NCBI GenBank assembly: GCA_902539895.1
Contig: CACBMD010000002.1
Location: forward strand, 52,980 to 116,979
Source: an uncultured SAR116 cluster alpha proteobacterium
Lineage (GTDB): Bacteria; Pseudomonadota; Alphaproteobacteria; Puniceispirillales; Marisalimonadaceae
Reading direction: 5' to 3'
DNA: 64,000 nt
In this document: positions 54,529 to 62,358 of the stretch, piece after piece
Position numbering within the stretch: position 1 is the stretch's first letter
Layout of the letters: every line of letters starts with the position of its first letter
Position numbers and translations under genes: made by a program
Notes under the pieces: model-generated
The model's database searches: none
Told to the model about the DNA's origin: nothing
What the model saw: the letters and a program-made list of their open reading frames with translations, nothing else

Positions 54529-55233
54529 TTAACGTGCATTTTCTTTACCAGGCACTTCGATAATAAGAAGTTCAGCATCATTTAATGCTTCAAGTTCTAA
54601 TGAAGTTTCTTCTGAAATAGCAAGCCCATCGCCTTTTTTAGCAATGTTACCGTTAACTGCAATGTTTCCTTCAGATATAAGAACATAAGCTTTGCCAATA
54701 ACATTGTGTGTTATTTTTGTACCTCTGTTCAGTCTGCCAGCATAAATTCTAGCATCTTGATTTATATTTAGCTGAGCTGTTTCATCTCCTGATACTAATA
54801 GTTGTAAAGAATCTTTAATTGGCTGTTTGGGAAATTGAGCCATATTCCATTCAGGTTCAATACCAATTGTTTTTGGCTTTATCCAAATCTGATAAATATT
54901 AGTTTCTTCATTTTCCAAATTAAACTCAGAATGATATATCCCGGTTCCGGCACTCATAACTTGTACATTTCCTGCAGTAGTCCTACCTTGATTGCCTTTA
55001 TTATCCTTGTGCGTAATAGCTCCTTTACGAACGTATGTTATAATCTCCATATTCTGATGTGGGTGTGTATCAAAACCTGTATTAGGGGCAATACTATCAT
55101 CATTAATTACCATTAATTCTCCATGACATAGTTTTTGTGGATCATAGTAATTAGCAAAACTAAAATGATGTTTGGCATTTAGCCATCCATGATTGGCTGC
55201 CCCAAGATTTTCAAATTTATGATGAGTAATCAT
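54529..55233 (-). CDS. Pirin family protein (YhhW-like bicupin)
   Basis: A 234-residue bicupin. Metal ligands are His57 and His59 (THPHQN), His101 and Glu103 (YHSEF), matching in number those of E. coli YhhW, which has quercetinase activity. The ATG overlaps the DoxX stop by 4 bases. It may oxidise a flavonoid-like phenol or act as a redox-responsive protein; the substrate is unknown. Confidence 0.88.
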   Translation of the reverse strand: MITHHKFENLGAANHGWLNAKHHFSFANYYDPQKLCHGELMVINDDSIAPNTGFDTHPHQNMEIITYVRKGAITHKDNKGNQGRTTAGNVQVMSAGTGIYHSEFNLENEETNIYQIWIKPKTIGIEPEWNMAQFPKQPIKDSLQLLVSGDETAQLNINQDARIYAGRLNRGTKITHNVIGKAYVLISEGNIAVNGNIAKKGDGLAISEETSLELEALNDAELLIIEVPGKENAR

Positions 55234-55643
55234 ATTTTATCTCCTATTTTCTTATCTAAGGAAAAGTTACCTGGGCCATTGACAACTAAAATTAAAAATA
55301 CACCTGCTATAGAAAAATTTTTCATTAACATTATCATTTCAACCTGGTTGCTAAAGTCATTATGAAATATTAAACCTGACAATATGCAGAACCCTGCTAA
55401 TAAAAATGCTGCAATTTTAGTTTTCCAGCCTACTATAATTGCAATGGCAGTCAGAATTTCTATAATTATAACTAATGGTAAAAGAGAGCTTGAGACTCCC
55501 ATAGACTCCATCCAGCCAGATGTGTTTGCGTAATTACCAATTTTATTCAAACCTGAGATTAGAAAAATAAAAGAAATTAATAGACGTCCAATTGGTGCGC
55601 TTACAGTATTTAAAACGGATGTAATTAGATTAATTTTTGACAT
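55230..55643 (-). CDS. DoxX family membrane protein
   Basis: A 137-residue protein with four hydrophobic helices. RLLISFIFLISGLNKIGNY near 19-37 is the typical DoxX beginning. Family members associate with redox, thiosulfate or oxidative-stress systems and with pirin and FMN reductase genes, as here. It is the first strong gene of the minus-strand operon, after the disrupted small Cys-rich frame. Confidence 0.82.
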   Translation of the reverse strand: MSKINLITSVLNTVSAPIGRLLISFIFLISGLNKIGNYANTSGWMESMGVSSSLLPLVIIIEILTAIAIIVGWKTKIAAFLLAGFCILSGLIFHNDFSNQVEMIMLMKNFSIAGVFLILVVNGPGNFSLDKKIGDKI

Positions 55644-55733
55644 TTTATGCTCCTTATTAATATTAGAGCACTAAAAAAATTGGGGAGTAGAATTTCTTAT
55701 TTTAATTTAATGCTCTAAGTTAGTTATGTTTTG

Positions 55734-55859
55734 TTATTTATTCTTATTTGTTTCATAATTCTCCTTTTTCTTTTGATACTCTTCTTCACTAAGTGCGTGT
55801 CATCCAATACATTTGCCTGTAGGTGATCTTCCGCAACCACAATTATTTTTTTCTGTCAT
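55734..55859 (-). pseudogene. Small Cys-rich frame interrupted by TGA
   Basis: Reading from an ATG at 55859 with GGAGA upstream, the frame encodes MTEKNNCGCGRSPTGKCIG, then TGA at 55800-55802, then HALSEEEYQKKK and on to TAA at 55734. I suspect the intact form has Trp (TGG) at that point, so one G-to-A change would explain the break. The CxC plus later Cys suggests a small metal-binding protein. Alternatively it is a genuine 19-residue peptide. Confidence 0.5.
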
Positions 55860-55877
55860 TTAATTCTCCATTAATAA

Positions 55878-55892
55878 TTTACATAAAGTAAA
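55878..55892. promoter_or_regulatory. Candidate LysR-type site in the divergent promoter region
   Basis: TTTAC-N5-GTAAA is a perfect inverted repeat with T-N11-A inside it. It lies 70 bases before the LysR start. A second perfect palindrome, ATGTTAACAT, is at 55911-55920. Either could be the regulator's operator for both directions. Confidence 0.45.
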
Positions 55893-55961
55893 TATATTAT
55901 TGATTATAAAATGTTAACATGCTTAAAAGTTATTATATTAATAACAAGAGGTTAATAATAT

Positions 55962-56852
55962 ATGGTTTTTCAAAATAGTTTTGATGTGATGATAGAGGTT
56001 TCTAAACATAAAAGTTTTGCAAAAGCAGCTTCTAAACTTGGAATTTCTGGAGCGGCCGTAAGCAAACAGGTAAAAGCTTTAGAAGACCGTTTACAATTAG
56101 TTCTATTTAATAGAACTACAAGAGTAGTTACATTAACTGACGCTGGAGAGCAGTTATTTGAAACACTCACCAGGAGCGAAGAGGAAATTACTGGTGTTAT
56201 AAAAAAAATTACTAATGGTCTTGAGCATCCCTCTGGTAAATTACGAATTAATGCACCAATGGCATTTGGAGAAAGATTTTTAGTAAACGTAATAGCTGAT
56301 TACTCAAAAAATTATCCAGATGTTAAATTAGATGTAGATTTTGATGACAAGTTTATAAATGTAATAGAAGAAAGTTACGATCTTGTAATTCGTATTGGTA
56401 AATTAAAAGACTCTGGTTTAATTGCTAGGAGGATTTGTGATTTTCCTGCATATATTTGTGCAAGTCCAGGATTTATAAATAAATATGGAGAACCATCAAA
56501 TCCTGAGGATTTAATCAGAATGCCCTCAATAAATTATAAAAATTCCAGTTCACCATATAGTTTAAGTTTTAAAAACAAAAGAACAAAAGATGATATAACA
56601 ATTAATACAAATCCCATTCTTGTGACTAATACTTTAGCGCTAATGCTTAAAAGTACAATTGAAGGTATTGGGTATTGCATGCTTCCAGAAGTTTTTTGTA
56701 AAGATAAAATCAAAACTGGTGAATTATTAACTTTACTTCCTAATTTTACATTATTCCCAGAAAGAAGTGTATATGCGGTTTATCCAGATAGAAGATACCT
56801 TCCAATTAAAGTAAAATTATTTATAGATGCTATAAAAAAACACCTTAGTTGA
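55962..56852 (+). CDS. LysR family transcriptional regulator (island)
   Basis: A 296-residue LysR regulator. The helix-turn-helix includes SFAKAASKLGISGAAVSKQVKALE, followed at about 88-295 by the effector domain. The segment FNRTTRVVTLTDAGE is typical of the group that controls adjacent quinone-reductase-type operons. It is divergent from the DoxX-pirin-FMN reductase-YciI operon, its likely target. Its TGA stop is just before the repeat cluster at the island's right end. Confidence 0.9.
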   Translation: MVFQNSFDVMIEVSKHKSFAKAASKLGISGAAVSKQVKALEDRLQLVLFNRTTRVVTLTDAGEQLFETLTRSEEEITGVIKKITNGLEHPSGKLRINAPMAFGERFLVNVIADYSKNYPDVKLDVDFDDKFINVIEESYDLVIRIGKLKDSGLIARRICDFPAYICASPGFINKYGEPSNPEDLIRMPSINYKNSSSPYSLSFKNKRTKDDITINTNPILVTNTLALMLKSTIEGIGYCMLPEVFCKDKIKTGELLTLLPNFTLFPERSVYAVYPDRRYLPIKVKLFIDAIKKHLS

Positions 56853-56869
56853 AAAATTATGCACCATCC

Positions 56870-57013
56870 GTGTTCCATGGACTACGGTCAATGGGTAGAC
56901 CACCCCCTGACCATAAACTGAGATTCATTAAGAAATAGGTACATTAACCCCCTACTTTTAAATTTTTTTGTGGGATATTTGGTGGGACAAAATTAATAGC
57001 CCCCTATTTTATT
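56870..57013 (+). repeat. Diverged repeat R1 at the island's right end
   Basis: This 144-bp segment aligns without gaps to 61282-61425 with about two thirds identity by hand count. Its first 31 bases match the head of repeat copy B with two mismatches. Confidence 0.7.
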
Positions 57014-57049
57014 GTTTTAAATCAATTACTTATAAATCACTTTGGCTGA

Positions 57050-57064
57050 CACCCTATCCGCCAT
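57050..57064 (+). repeat. Right attachment-site core (tRNA-Ser 3' end remnant)
   Basis: CACCCTATCCGCCAT matches the tRNA-Ser 3' end (50385-50399) at 14 of 15 positions in direct orientation. No other tRNA sequence is present here, as expected for an integration scar. Confidence 0.75.
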
Positions 57065-57187
57065 TTAAAATTCTTACTTATAATAAATTTAAAGAAAATT
57101 TTTGTTTCAAATTAAAGACTATGCTTTTGGCTACCTAAAATAAATTATTTTATATATCAAACATAATTGTATTTAAATTAAAGTCAT

Positions 57188-59167
57188 TTACTCATGTTTT
57201 AATTTGTTTGTTTTTTTAAACCTCAAAATTAATAAGTATAAAATTGGCAAGAAAAATAGTGCAGTTGCAAAAATGTTAATTTCGTAGTTTGAATACCCAG
57301 TAACTTTTCCACCAGGAAGAGCCATTAAAATACCTGAAAGTCCAAGCATGATCCTTATTGGCCATTCCAAGTATTTTGAGTTTTTTAGATCCCCTATTCC
57401 AATTAAATATCCCTGTAATGAACTTGAAATAAGAATAATTCCAATAACTGCAGAAAAGAAGACGATCAAAATATCGTATATTGAACCTCTTCCAATTAAT
57501 GCTGGATTAAGAACAAAAAAGAAGGGGATAAAGTAAATAACACTTCCTAATTTCATAGCTTCTACACCAGTTCTAATTCCATTTGCACCAGCAACTGATG
57601 CAGCGGCAAACGCGCCAATAGCAACAGGTGGAGTTATAAAAGATATCATACCCCAATATAACATAAACAAGTGAACAGCTACTTTATCTAAGCCACTACC
57701 TGTTAATGCTGGAGCAAGAGTTACTGCAAGAAACAGATAAGCAGCTGTTACTGTCATCCCAATACCTAGTATGAAACTAGTGAGTGCACCCATAATAAGA
57801 AGTATGAATATAGAATCACCTGCAAAATTTACAAGCGCGTACGTAATAGTACCAATTTTACCAGTAAAAGTTAGCGAACCAATTATTAGACCAATTGCCA
57901 CTAGAATGCCTGCAAGTTCTGCAAACAATCTGCCAACACTTTCTATAAAATGAAGTAACTTTTCATAATTCCATCTATGTATCTTAACGATTTGATTAAT
58001 TATTAATAAAGTGGCGGTGGCATAGTAAGGAGCTTGTGCTTCTCTTTGCATATAAAGTAACATTAAGATTAACATTACAAACACAAATATAAAATACCAA
58101 CCTTCTTTTAAAACCTTTTTTATAGATGGAAGTTCTTTTGCAGGTAGACCTTTAAGGTGATTTCTTGCTGCATAGGCATCTATTTGCATAAAAAGACCAA
58201 AATAATACAAAATAGACGGAAAAGCGGCTGCAATAATAATCTCAGAGTATGGAACTTCTAAAAAGGTTGCCATCACAAAAGCAGTGGCTCCCATAACAGG
58301 TGGCATTAGTACTCCACCTGTTGATGCACATGCTTCTACACCTGCAGCATAAGACGATTTGAACCCAGTTTTCTTCATTGCAGGGATTGAGAGGACACCA
58401 GTAGTCAAAACATTTGTAATTACACTCCCACTCATTGACCCCATTAGACCAGAAGAAAAAATTGACACTTTTGCAGGTCCACCTCTTCTAGTACCTAAAA
58501 GAGCGAAAGCTAAATTTAAAAAAAATGCCCCACCACCAGTATGTTGAAGAGCAACTCCAAAAATTAAAAAACCAACAACTAGGGTTGCAAAGGCAGTCAT
58601 TGGTATACCCATAATGCTTTCTGTACCAAAAATATGAAATGTGGCAGTAGTGTCCCATGGTTGAGCTGGTGCATTTAAAAATCCAGGTAAAAAAGTTGAA
58701 ATTGCTGGATAAATAGAAATAATTAGACAGATTATAAAAATAGCATTCCCGCCAGCTCTTCTGCTAGCTTCCAAAACTAAGCCCCACAAAATAAATGCCA
58801 TTATTTTTGCATGAGTTGGTGCAAGATATTCCCAACCCTCTTCTAATATTAATGATCCACTAAAACAAAAGTAGCTTGCAATTATAAAAGTTGAGGTAGC
58901 AAAAATTATATCATACCAGGGTATTTTGTTTCCTTTTCTAGGAGTTGGATGATATATTATAAATGGTAAAGGTAGTAATAAAGCTATCATAGCATAAAGA
59001 TACTCAGTATCTAGTAACACGTATGTTCCCAAAAAGTTCCCAACACCGAATAACATGTAAATTGAAATCATAGTCGATAAGATGGAAGCAAACCTTAAAA
59101 TATAATTAGAGACTATATTAGGAGCCCTATTTCTAATTATCGATACTTCTACTTGATTTTTGGACAT
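57188..59167 (-). CDS. TAXI-TRAP transporter fused permease (DctQM fusion)
   Basis: A 659-residue membrane protein with many hydrophobic segments. The N-terminal part corresponds to a DctQ-like module and the rest to DctM, the fused form usual for TAXI-type TRAP systems. The DctM-like hallmark segments TGGVLMPPVMGATAFVMA and ISFITPPVAIGAFAAASVAG are present. It follows its binding-protein gene with a stable hairpin between them. Substrates of TAXI systems are mostly unknown; organic acids are typical. Confidence 0.92.
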   Translation of the reverse strand: MSKNQVEVSIIRNRAPNIVSNYILRFASILSTMISIYMLFGVGNFLGTYVLLDTEYLYAMIALLLPLPFIIYHPTPRKGNKIPWYDIIFATSTFIIASYFCFSGSLILEEGWEYLAPTHAKIMAFILWGLVLEASRRAGGNAIFIICLIISIYPAISTFLPGFLNAPAQPWDTTATFHIFGTESIMGIPMTAFATLVVGFLIFGVALQHTGGGAFFLNLAFALLGTRRGGPAKVSIFSSGLMGSMSGSVITNVLTTGVLSIPAMKKTGFKSSYAAGVEACASTGGVLMPPVMGATAFVMATFLEVPYSEIIIAAAFPSILYYFGLFMQIDAYAARNHLKGLPAKELPSIKKVLKEGWYFIFVFVMLILMLLYMQREAQAPYYATATLLIINQIVKIHRWNYEKLLHFIESVGRLFAELAGILVAIGLIIGSLTFTGKIGTITYALVNFAGDSIFILLIMGALTSFILGIGMTVTAAYLFLAVTLAPALTGSGLDKVAVHLFMLYWGMISFITPPVAIGAFAAASVAGANGIRTGVEAMKLGSVIYFIPFFFVLNPALIGRGSIYDILIVFFSAVIGIILISSSLQGYLIGIGDLKNSKYLEWPIRIMLGLSGILMALPGGKVTGYSNYEINIFATALFFLPILYLLILRFKKTNKLKHE

Positions 59168-59183
59168 AATGAATTCAATTTTT

Positions 59184-59214
59184 TGATAAGGTAAAACATA
59201 GTTTCACCTTATCA
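59184..59214 (-). promoter_or_regulatory. Intercistronic stem-loop in the TAXI-TRAP operon
   Basis: On the minus-strand transcript a 14-bp stem with a 3-base loop forms between the binding-protein and permease genes. One position is A-C as plus-strand RNA but G-U on the minus strand, so it is fully paired only in the operon transcript. No T-run follows, which points to mRNA stabilisation or processing rather than termination. Confidence 0.7.
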
Positions 59215-59224
59215 GATTTATTTT

Positions 59225-60373
59225 TTAATTATATGCATTCGGCATTCCAGCAGCTTTTAGAGCAGATGCTCTATTTTCAAGCCATTTTTTCTTAAAAGCG
59301 TCACCGGATAAATTAACCTTTAGAGTTTTCTGCCAAGCTTTAGCTAGGACATCCTGTCTTTTTATTAGGTTTGCGTTATGTTTGTCATGCTTTGATGTCC
59401 AAACACCTTTCTTCTTATAATACTTAACTGCTCCAGGATGATATGGGAAAATCCAACTAAAATTTTGATTAGACAATTGATATCCGTCCATCCCTGGTCC
59501 AGAATCTTTAAATTGATTATAATTTTCCATAACAGCTTCAGTCAGATGATATGATAAATCTTCAGATGTTTTTTCCATTGTAACAAAAATTGGATAAGGA
59601 TAATTCATGCCTTCAAAAGATTTATTACTATCGGAGGATCCTACAAAGTTTGTTACAACTGCTTTAGCAAAATGAGGGGCTACTGCTATTGCTCTTTTCC
59701 AACCAGCTTCATCGTTATGTGGCATTGGTGGGAAGAAAAGACCTCTTGGTGAAGCATTTGTTTTATTAAAAATACTACTTACAGAAGAACCCATACTTGC
59801 ATCTGCTTGACCATTTATAACTGCATTAGCCGATGCTCCATAACCAGAGACCTCTACTTTGATAACGTCATCCCAAGTTAAATCACCAAACGCTAAAAAA
59901 CCTGCCATGTTCCCATTAAGAGCTGGAGATCCTTTTACCCAAGTAACTCTTTTCCCCTTAAGATCTGCCATTGTTTTAATGTTTGCATCCTTAGCTGTAG
60001 CAACTGTTTGACCATTTCTTCCAATATTATTGAACATATTGTAAACTTTCATTGGTCCCCATTTTTTGTCTGCAAACATAAACACGCCCTCTTGCGCAAA
60101 TAAACTTGCAATTCCACATGCGCAGATTTCAGCTTGCCCAGCTTTCAAAGGAACCATTCTTGAAACGTCATTTTTCCCAGGTATAATCCTTAGGTCAGTA
60201 CCATAATTTTTTTTAAGCATTTGTCCAATTCCTACAGATTGAGCATAACCTGATGAAGTAGTTCCATATGCAGTCCAAGCAATATTTTTCGGAAGATCTC
60301 CGGCAATAACATTGGATATGCTGAACAGAGAAACTACAGAAATTGAAAACACTTTTGAAAATATGTTTTTCAT
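59225..60373 (-). CDS. TAXI family TRAP transporter solute-binding protein
   Basis: A 382-residue periplasmic protein. A signal peptide spans about 1-24 (ending NVIA before GDLPK). The typical TAXI opening IAWTAYGTTSSGYAQSVGIG follows, and ADLKGKRVTWVKGSPAL near 147 is the conserved interdomain region. It is transcribed before the fused permease gene and would deliver a small organic anion to it. Confidence 0.92.
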   Translation of the reverse strand: MKNIFSKVFSISVVSLFSISNVIAGDLPKNIAWTAYGTTSSGYAQSVGIGQMLKKNYGTDLRIIPGKNDVSRMVPLKAGQAEICACGIASLFAQEGVFMFADKKWGPMKVYNMFNNIGRNGQTVATAKDANIKTMADLKGKRVTWVKGSPALNGNMAGFLAFGDLTWDDVIKVEVSGYGASANAVINGQADASMGSSVSSIFNKTNASPRGLFFPPMPHNDEAGWKRAIAVAPHFAKAVVTNFVGSSDSNKSFEGMNYPYPIFVTMEKTSEDLSYHLTEAVMENYNQFKDSGPGMDGYQLSNQNFSWIFPYHPGAVKYYKKKGVWTSKHDKHNANLIKRQDVLAKAWQKTLKVNLSGDAFKKKWLENRASALKAAGMPNAYN

Positions 60374-60522
60374 ATTTTATTCTCCCTTATTTTTTAGTGT
60401 TATATATAAGCCTAAGGATTTTTAAATTTTTTTCTATTATTAAAAAATTTTTTTTTACTTAAATAATTTAACTAATCTTTCTTAGTAACAAATTCTATTT
60501 TAATACCTAATTAATTAGCTTT

Positions 60523-61173
60523 TTATCTCCAACTCTTTGTCATTTTACCTTTATCTTTAAAGTCTACAATTGAAAAAGATTTTTCTACTAAAGTATAATC
60601 ATTATAACCTAATCGAGCAATTACCTTCATTTTTAAAATATCTACTATACCTTCGTCAGTAATGAATTCGTCTTTAATATGAATACCAATAACTTGTCCA
60701 AATACAACATTATGCAATCCTCCTTTTCCAGGAAGTTGGACAGTTTGATGATATTTACATTCAAAATGGACTGGAGATTCAGCAACTCTTTTGGGTTTAA
60801 CGTTAATTGAATCTATAGCTGTTAATCCAGTTTTTTCTAATTCGTCTGTATCAGGTTCCATTATCCAACTAGTATCATTCATTTGGTGACGTGTATCCCA
60901 TGTACTAATATTAACAACAAATTCACCAGTTTCTTCAGCATTTAAAACACTATCTTTTTTACTTCCATCCGCACGATTTCCAGCTGAAAACATTACAAAT
61001 GGAGGATCATAAGAAAGCCCATTAAAATAACTATAAGGTGCAAGATTTCCTATTCCCTTTTTATTAATAGTACTAATCCATCCAATTGGGCGAGGAACTG
61101 TAAGGGCTTTGAAAGGATTGTAAGGTAAACTATGGTCATTTTTACTAGTATCATAATACATTTGATAACTCAC
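60523..61173 (-). CDS. Flavin reductase family protein (FMN-binding split barrel, DIM6/NTAB type)
   Basis: A 216-residue FMN-binding protein. PYNPFKALTVPRPIGWIST at about 17-35 and GNLAPYSYFNGLSYDPPFVMF at 42-62 are the diagnostic core. The start at 61173 is GTG with weak support; an ATG four codons downstream (61161) is an alternative. It is 149 bases upstream of the TAXI genes and may act on a compound taken up by them, but nothing here shows a specific reaction. Confidence 0.85.
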   Translation of the reverse strand: MSYQMYYDTSKNDHSLPYNPFKALTVPRPIGWISTINKKGIGNLAPYSYFNGLSYDPPFVMFSAGNRADGSKKDSVLNAEETGEFVVNISTWDTRHQMNDTSWIMEPDTDELEKTGLTAIDSINVKPKRVAESPVHFECKYHQTVQLPGKGGLHNVVFGQVIGIHIKDEFITDEGIVDILKMKVIARLGYNDYTLVEKSFSIVDFKDKGKMTKSWR

Positions 61174-61281
61174 TAATTAGTAACAAAATTTAATTAACTT
61201 ATAACATTAGATATAAATTATAAAGTTACAAACAAAAATGAACTATAACTACAACAATAACGCATAATAAAATGCTAATAA

Positions 61282-61425
61282 GTGTTCAATGTATTAAGTT
61301 CAGCTGAAAGAACACCCTCCAACAAAAGATAAAATTTAATTAAGAAAAGGATGAAGTAAAACCCTATTCATGAATTTTTTTGGGGGACAAGTTGTGGAAT
61401 AAGATTAACAGACTCCTACTTTATT
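61282..61425 (+). repeat. Diverged repeat R2
   Basis: This segment is the ungapped counterpart of R1 (56870-57013). It lies beyond the TAXI-TRAP and flavin reductase genes and overlaps the last codons of the esterase gene on the minus strand. Confidence 0.68.
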
Positions 61426-62317
61426 CATTTAATAAATTTCTACAAAATTTACCAATACTTATTATTGCATCCTCTGCATCTTTTAATATGTGTGCATTAC
61501 TGTGCCATCCATGAAACATATCTTCCCAAATCTCAAGTTTTGCATTTACATTTGCTTTTTTTGCTTTCTCAAAAAAACGCTTACTGTCGTCTAACATTGT
61601 TTCAGCTGATCCAACCTGAATTAAAATATCGGGCAATCCTGATAATTCACCAATAATGGGAGATGCTAAATAAGACATGTTGTAAGAGTAAGGAAAGTAT
61701 AGCTTTGCAAATCTATCAAGGTATTGTTTGCTTATTACAGGATCAATTTTTTTATTCGTTACCATTGTTTTCCCAGTTTGAGTGAGATCAGTCCAAGGGC
61801 TTAAAGCTATAGCTCCTTTTGGTTGATAAAAATTGTTGTCTTTTATTTTCAATAATAACGCTAAACATAATCCACCACCGGCAGATTGCCCACTAACAAT
61901 TATGTGTTCAGGTCTTATTCCTTCATTAATAAGCCATTCATAAGCAGAATATGTATCATTAATAGCTGCTGGGAAAGGATGCTCTGGAGCTAATCTATAG
62001 TTAATTGATAAACATTTGACTTTTGCTTCTGCAGAAATTCTTGCTACCGTTCCTCTTGCAGCAGCTATTGATCCCCTATAATAACCACCACCATGCATGA
62101 ACATGAATATCCTATTTTCATTTACCTCTCCACATGTAATCCATTCTGCATTAACATTTCCAACAACGACACTTTTGTACTTTATATTTTTAGGAAGTGG
62201 TATTAAAGACCCAGCATTTTCTGTTTCTTTTCGAAGTTGATCAATAGTTTTGTTTTCTGTGTAAGGGTTTTTTCTTTTTGCTTCTATAATATTTTTGAGT
62301 ACCTCTTTGTTATCCAT
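61421..62317 (-). CDS. Alpha/beta hydrolase, hormone-sensitive-lipase-like esterase
   Basis: A 298-residue serine esterase. The oxyanion-hole motif HGGGYY is at 75-80, the nucleophile Ser145 is in GQSAGGG, and the C-terminal FHGWH holds the catalytic histidine. No signal peptide is seen, so it is cytoplasmic. It is downstream of the PLP-enzyme gene on the same strand (41-base gap). The stop codon is inside repeat R2. Confidence 0.9.
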   Translation of the reverse strand: MDNKEVLKNIIEAKRKNPYTENKTIDQLRKETENAGSLIPLPKNIKYKSVVVGNVNAEWITCGEVNENRIFMFMHGGGYYRGSIAAARGTVARISAEAKVKCLSINYRLAPEHPFPAAINDTYSAYEWLINEGIRPEHIIVSGQSAGGGLCLALLLKIKDNNFYQPKGAIALSPWTDLTQTGKTMVTNKKIDPVISKQYLDRFAKLYFPYSYNMSYLASPIIGELSGLPDILIQVGSAETMLDDSKRFFEKAKKANVNAKLEIWEDMFHGWHSNAHILKDAEDAIISIGKFCRNLLNE

Positions 62318-62358
62318 TTACTAATTGCCTCATAATAATTAATCATTTAATTCATAAA

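Larger units (their letters stand above)
50385..57064. mobile_element. Integrative genomic island in tRNA-Ser (about 6.7 kb)
   Basis: The element starts at the tRNA-Ser 3' end, carries a P4-type integrase and an AlpA-like regulator next to it, then an orphan gene, repeats and a redox operon with its LysR regulator. It ends at a 14/15 copy of the tRNA 3' end. No structural, conjugation or replication-protein genes are seen, so it is a small integrase-driven island or satellite remnant. Boundaries are inferred from the repeats. Confidence 0.8.
56853..57187. other. 335-bp gene-free right end of the island
   Basis: No coding sequence is seen. It contains the R1 repeat (56870-57013), with tandem GTGGGAY words at 56971 and 56983 that could be integrase arm sites, and the right attachment core (57050-57064). 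The remaining 120 bases to the TRAP permease stop codon are AT-rich with no clear features. Confidence 0.65.

Noticed and set aside
55800-55802. TGA read as tryptophan (alternative genetic code)
   Set aside because: TGA is used as a normal stop in the GST gene (3178), the tatD ATGA overlap (43025) and the island LysR gene, and Trp is encoded by TGG throughout.
50399-57064. Complete prophage or conjugative element
   Set aside because: No structural, packaging, relaxase or secretion genes are present; only integrase and an AlpA-like regulator support mobility.
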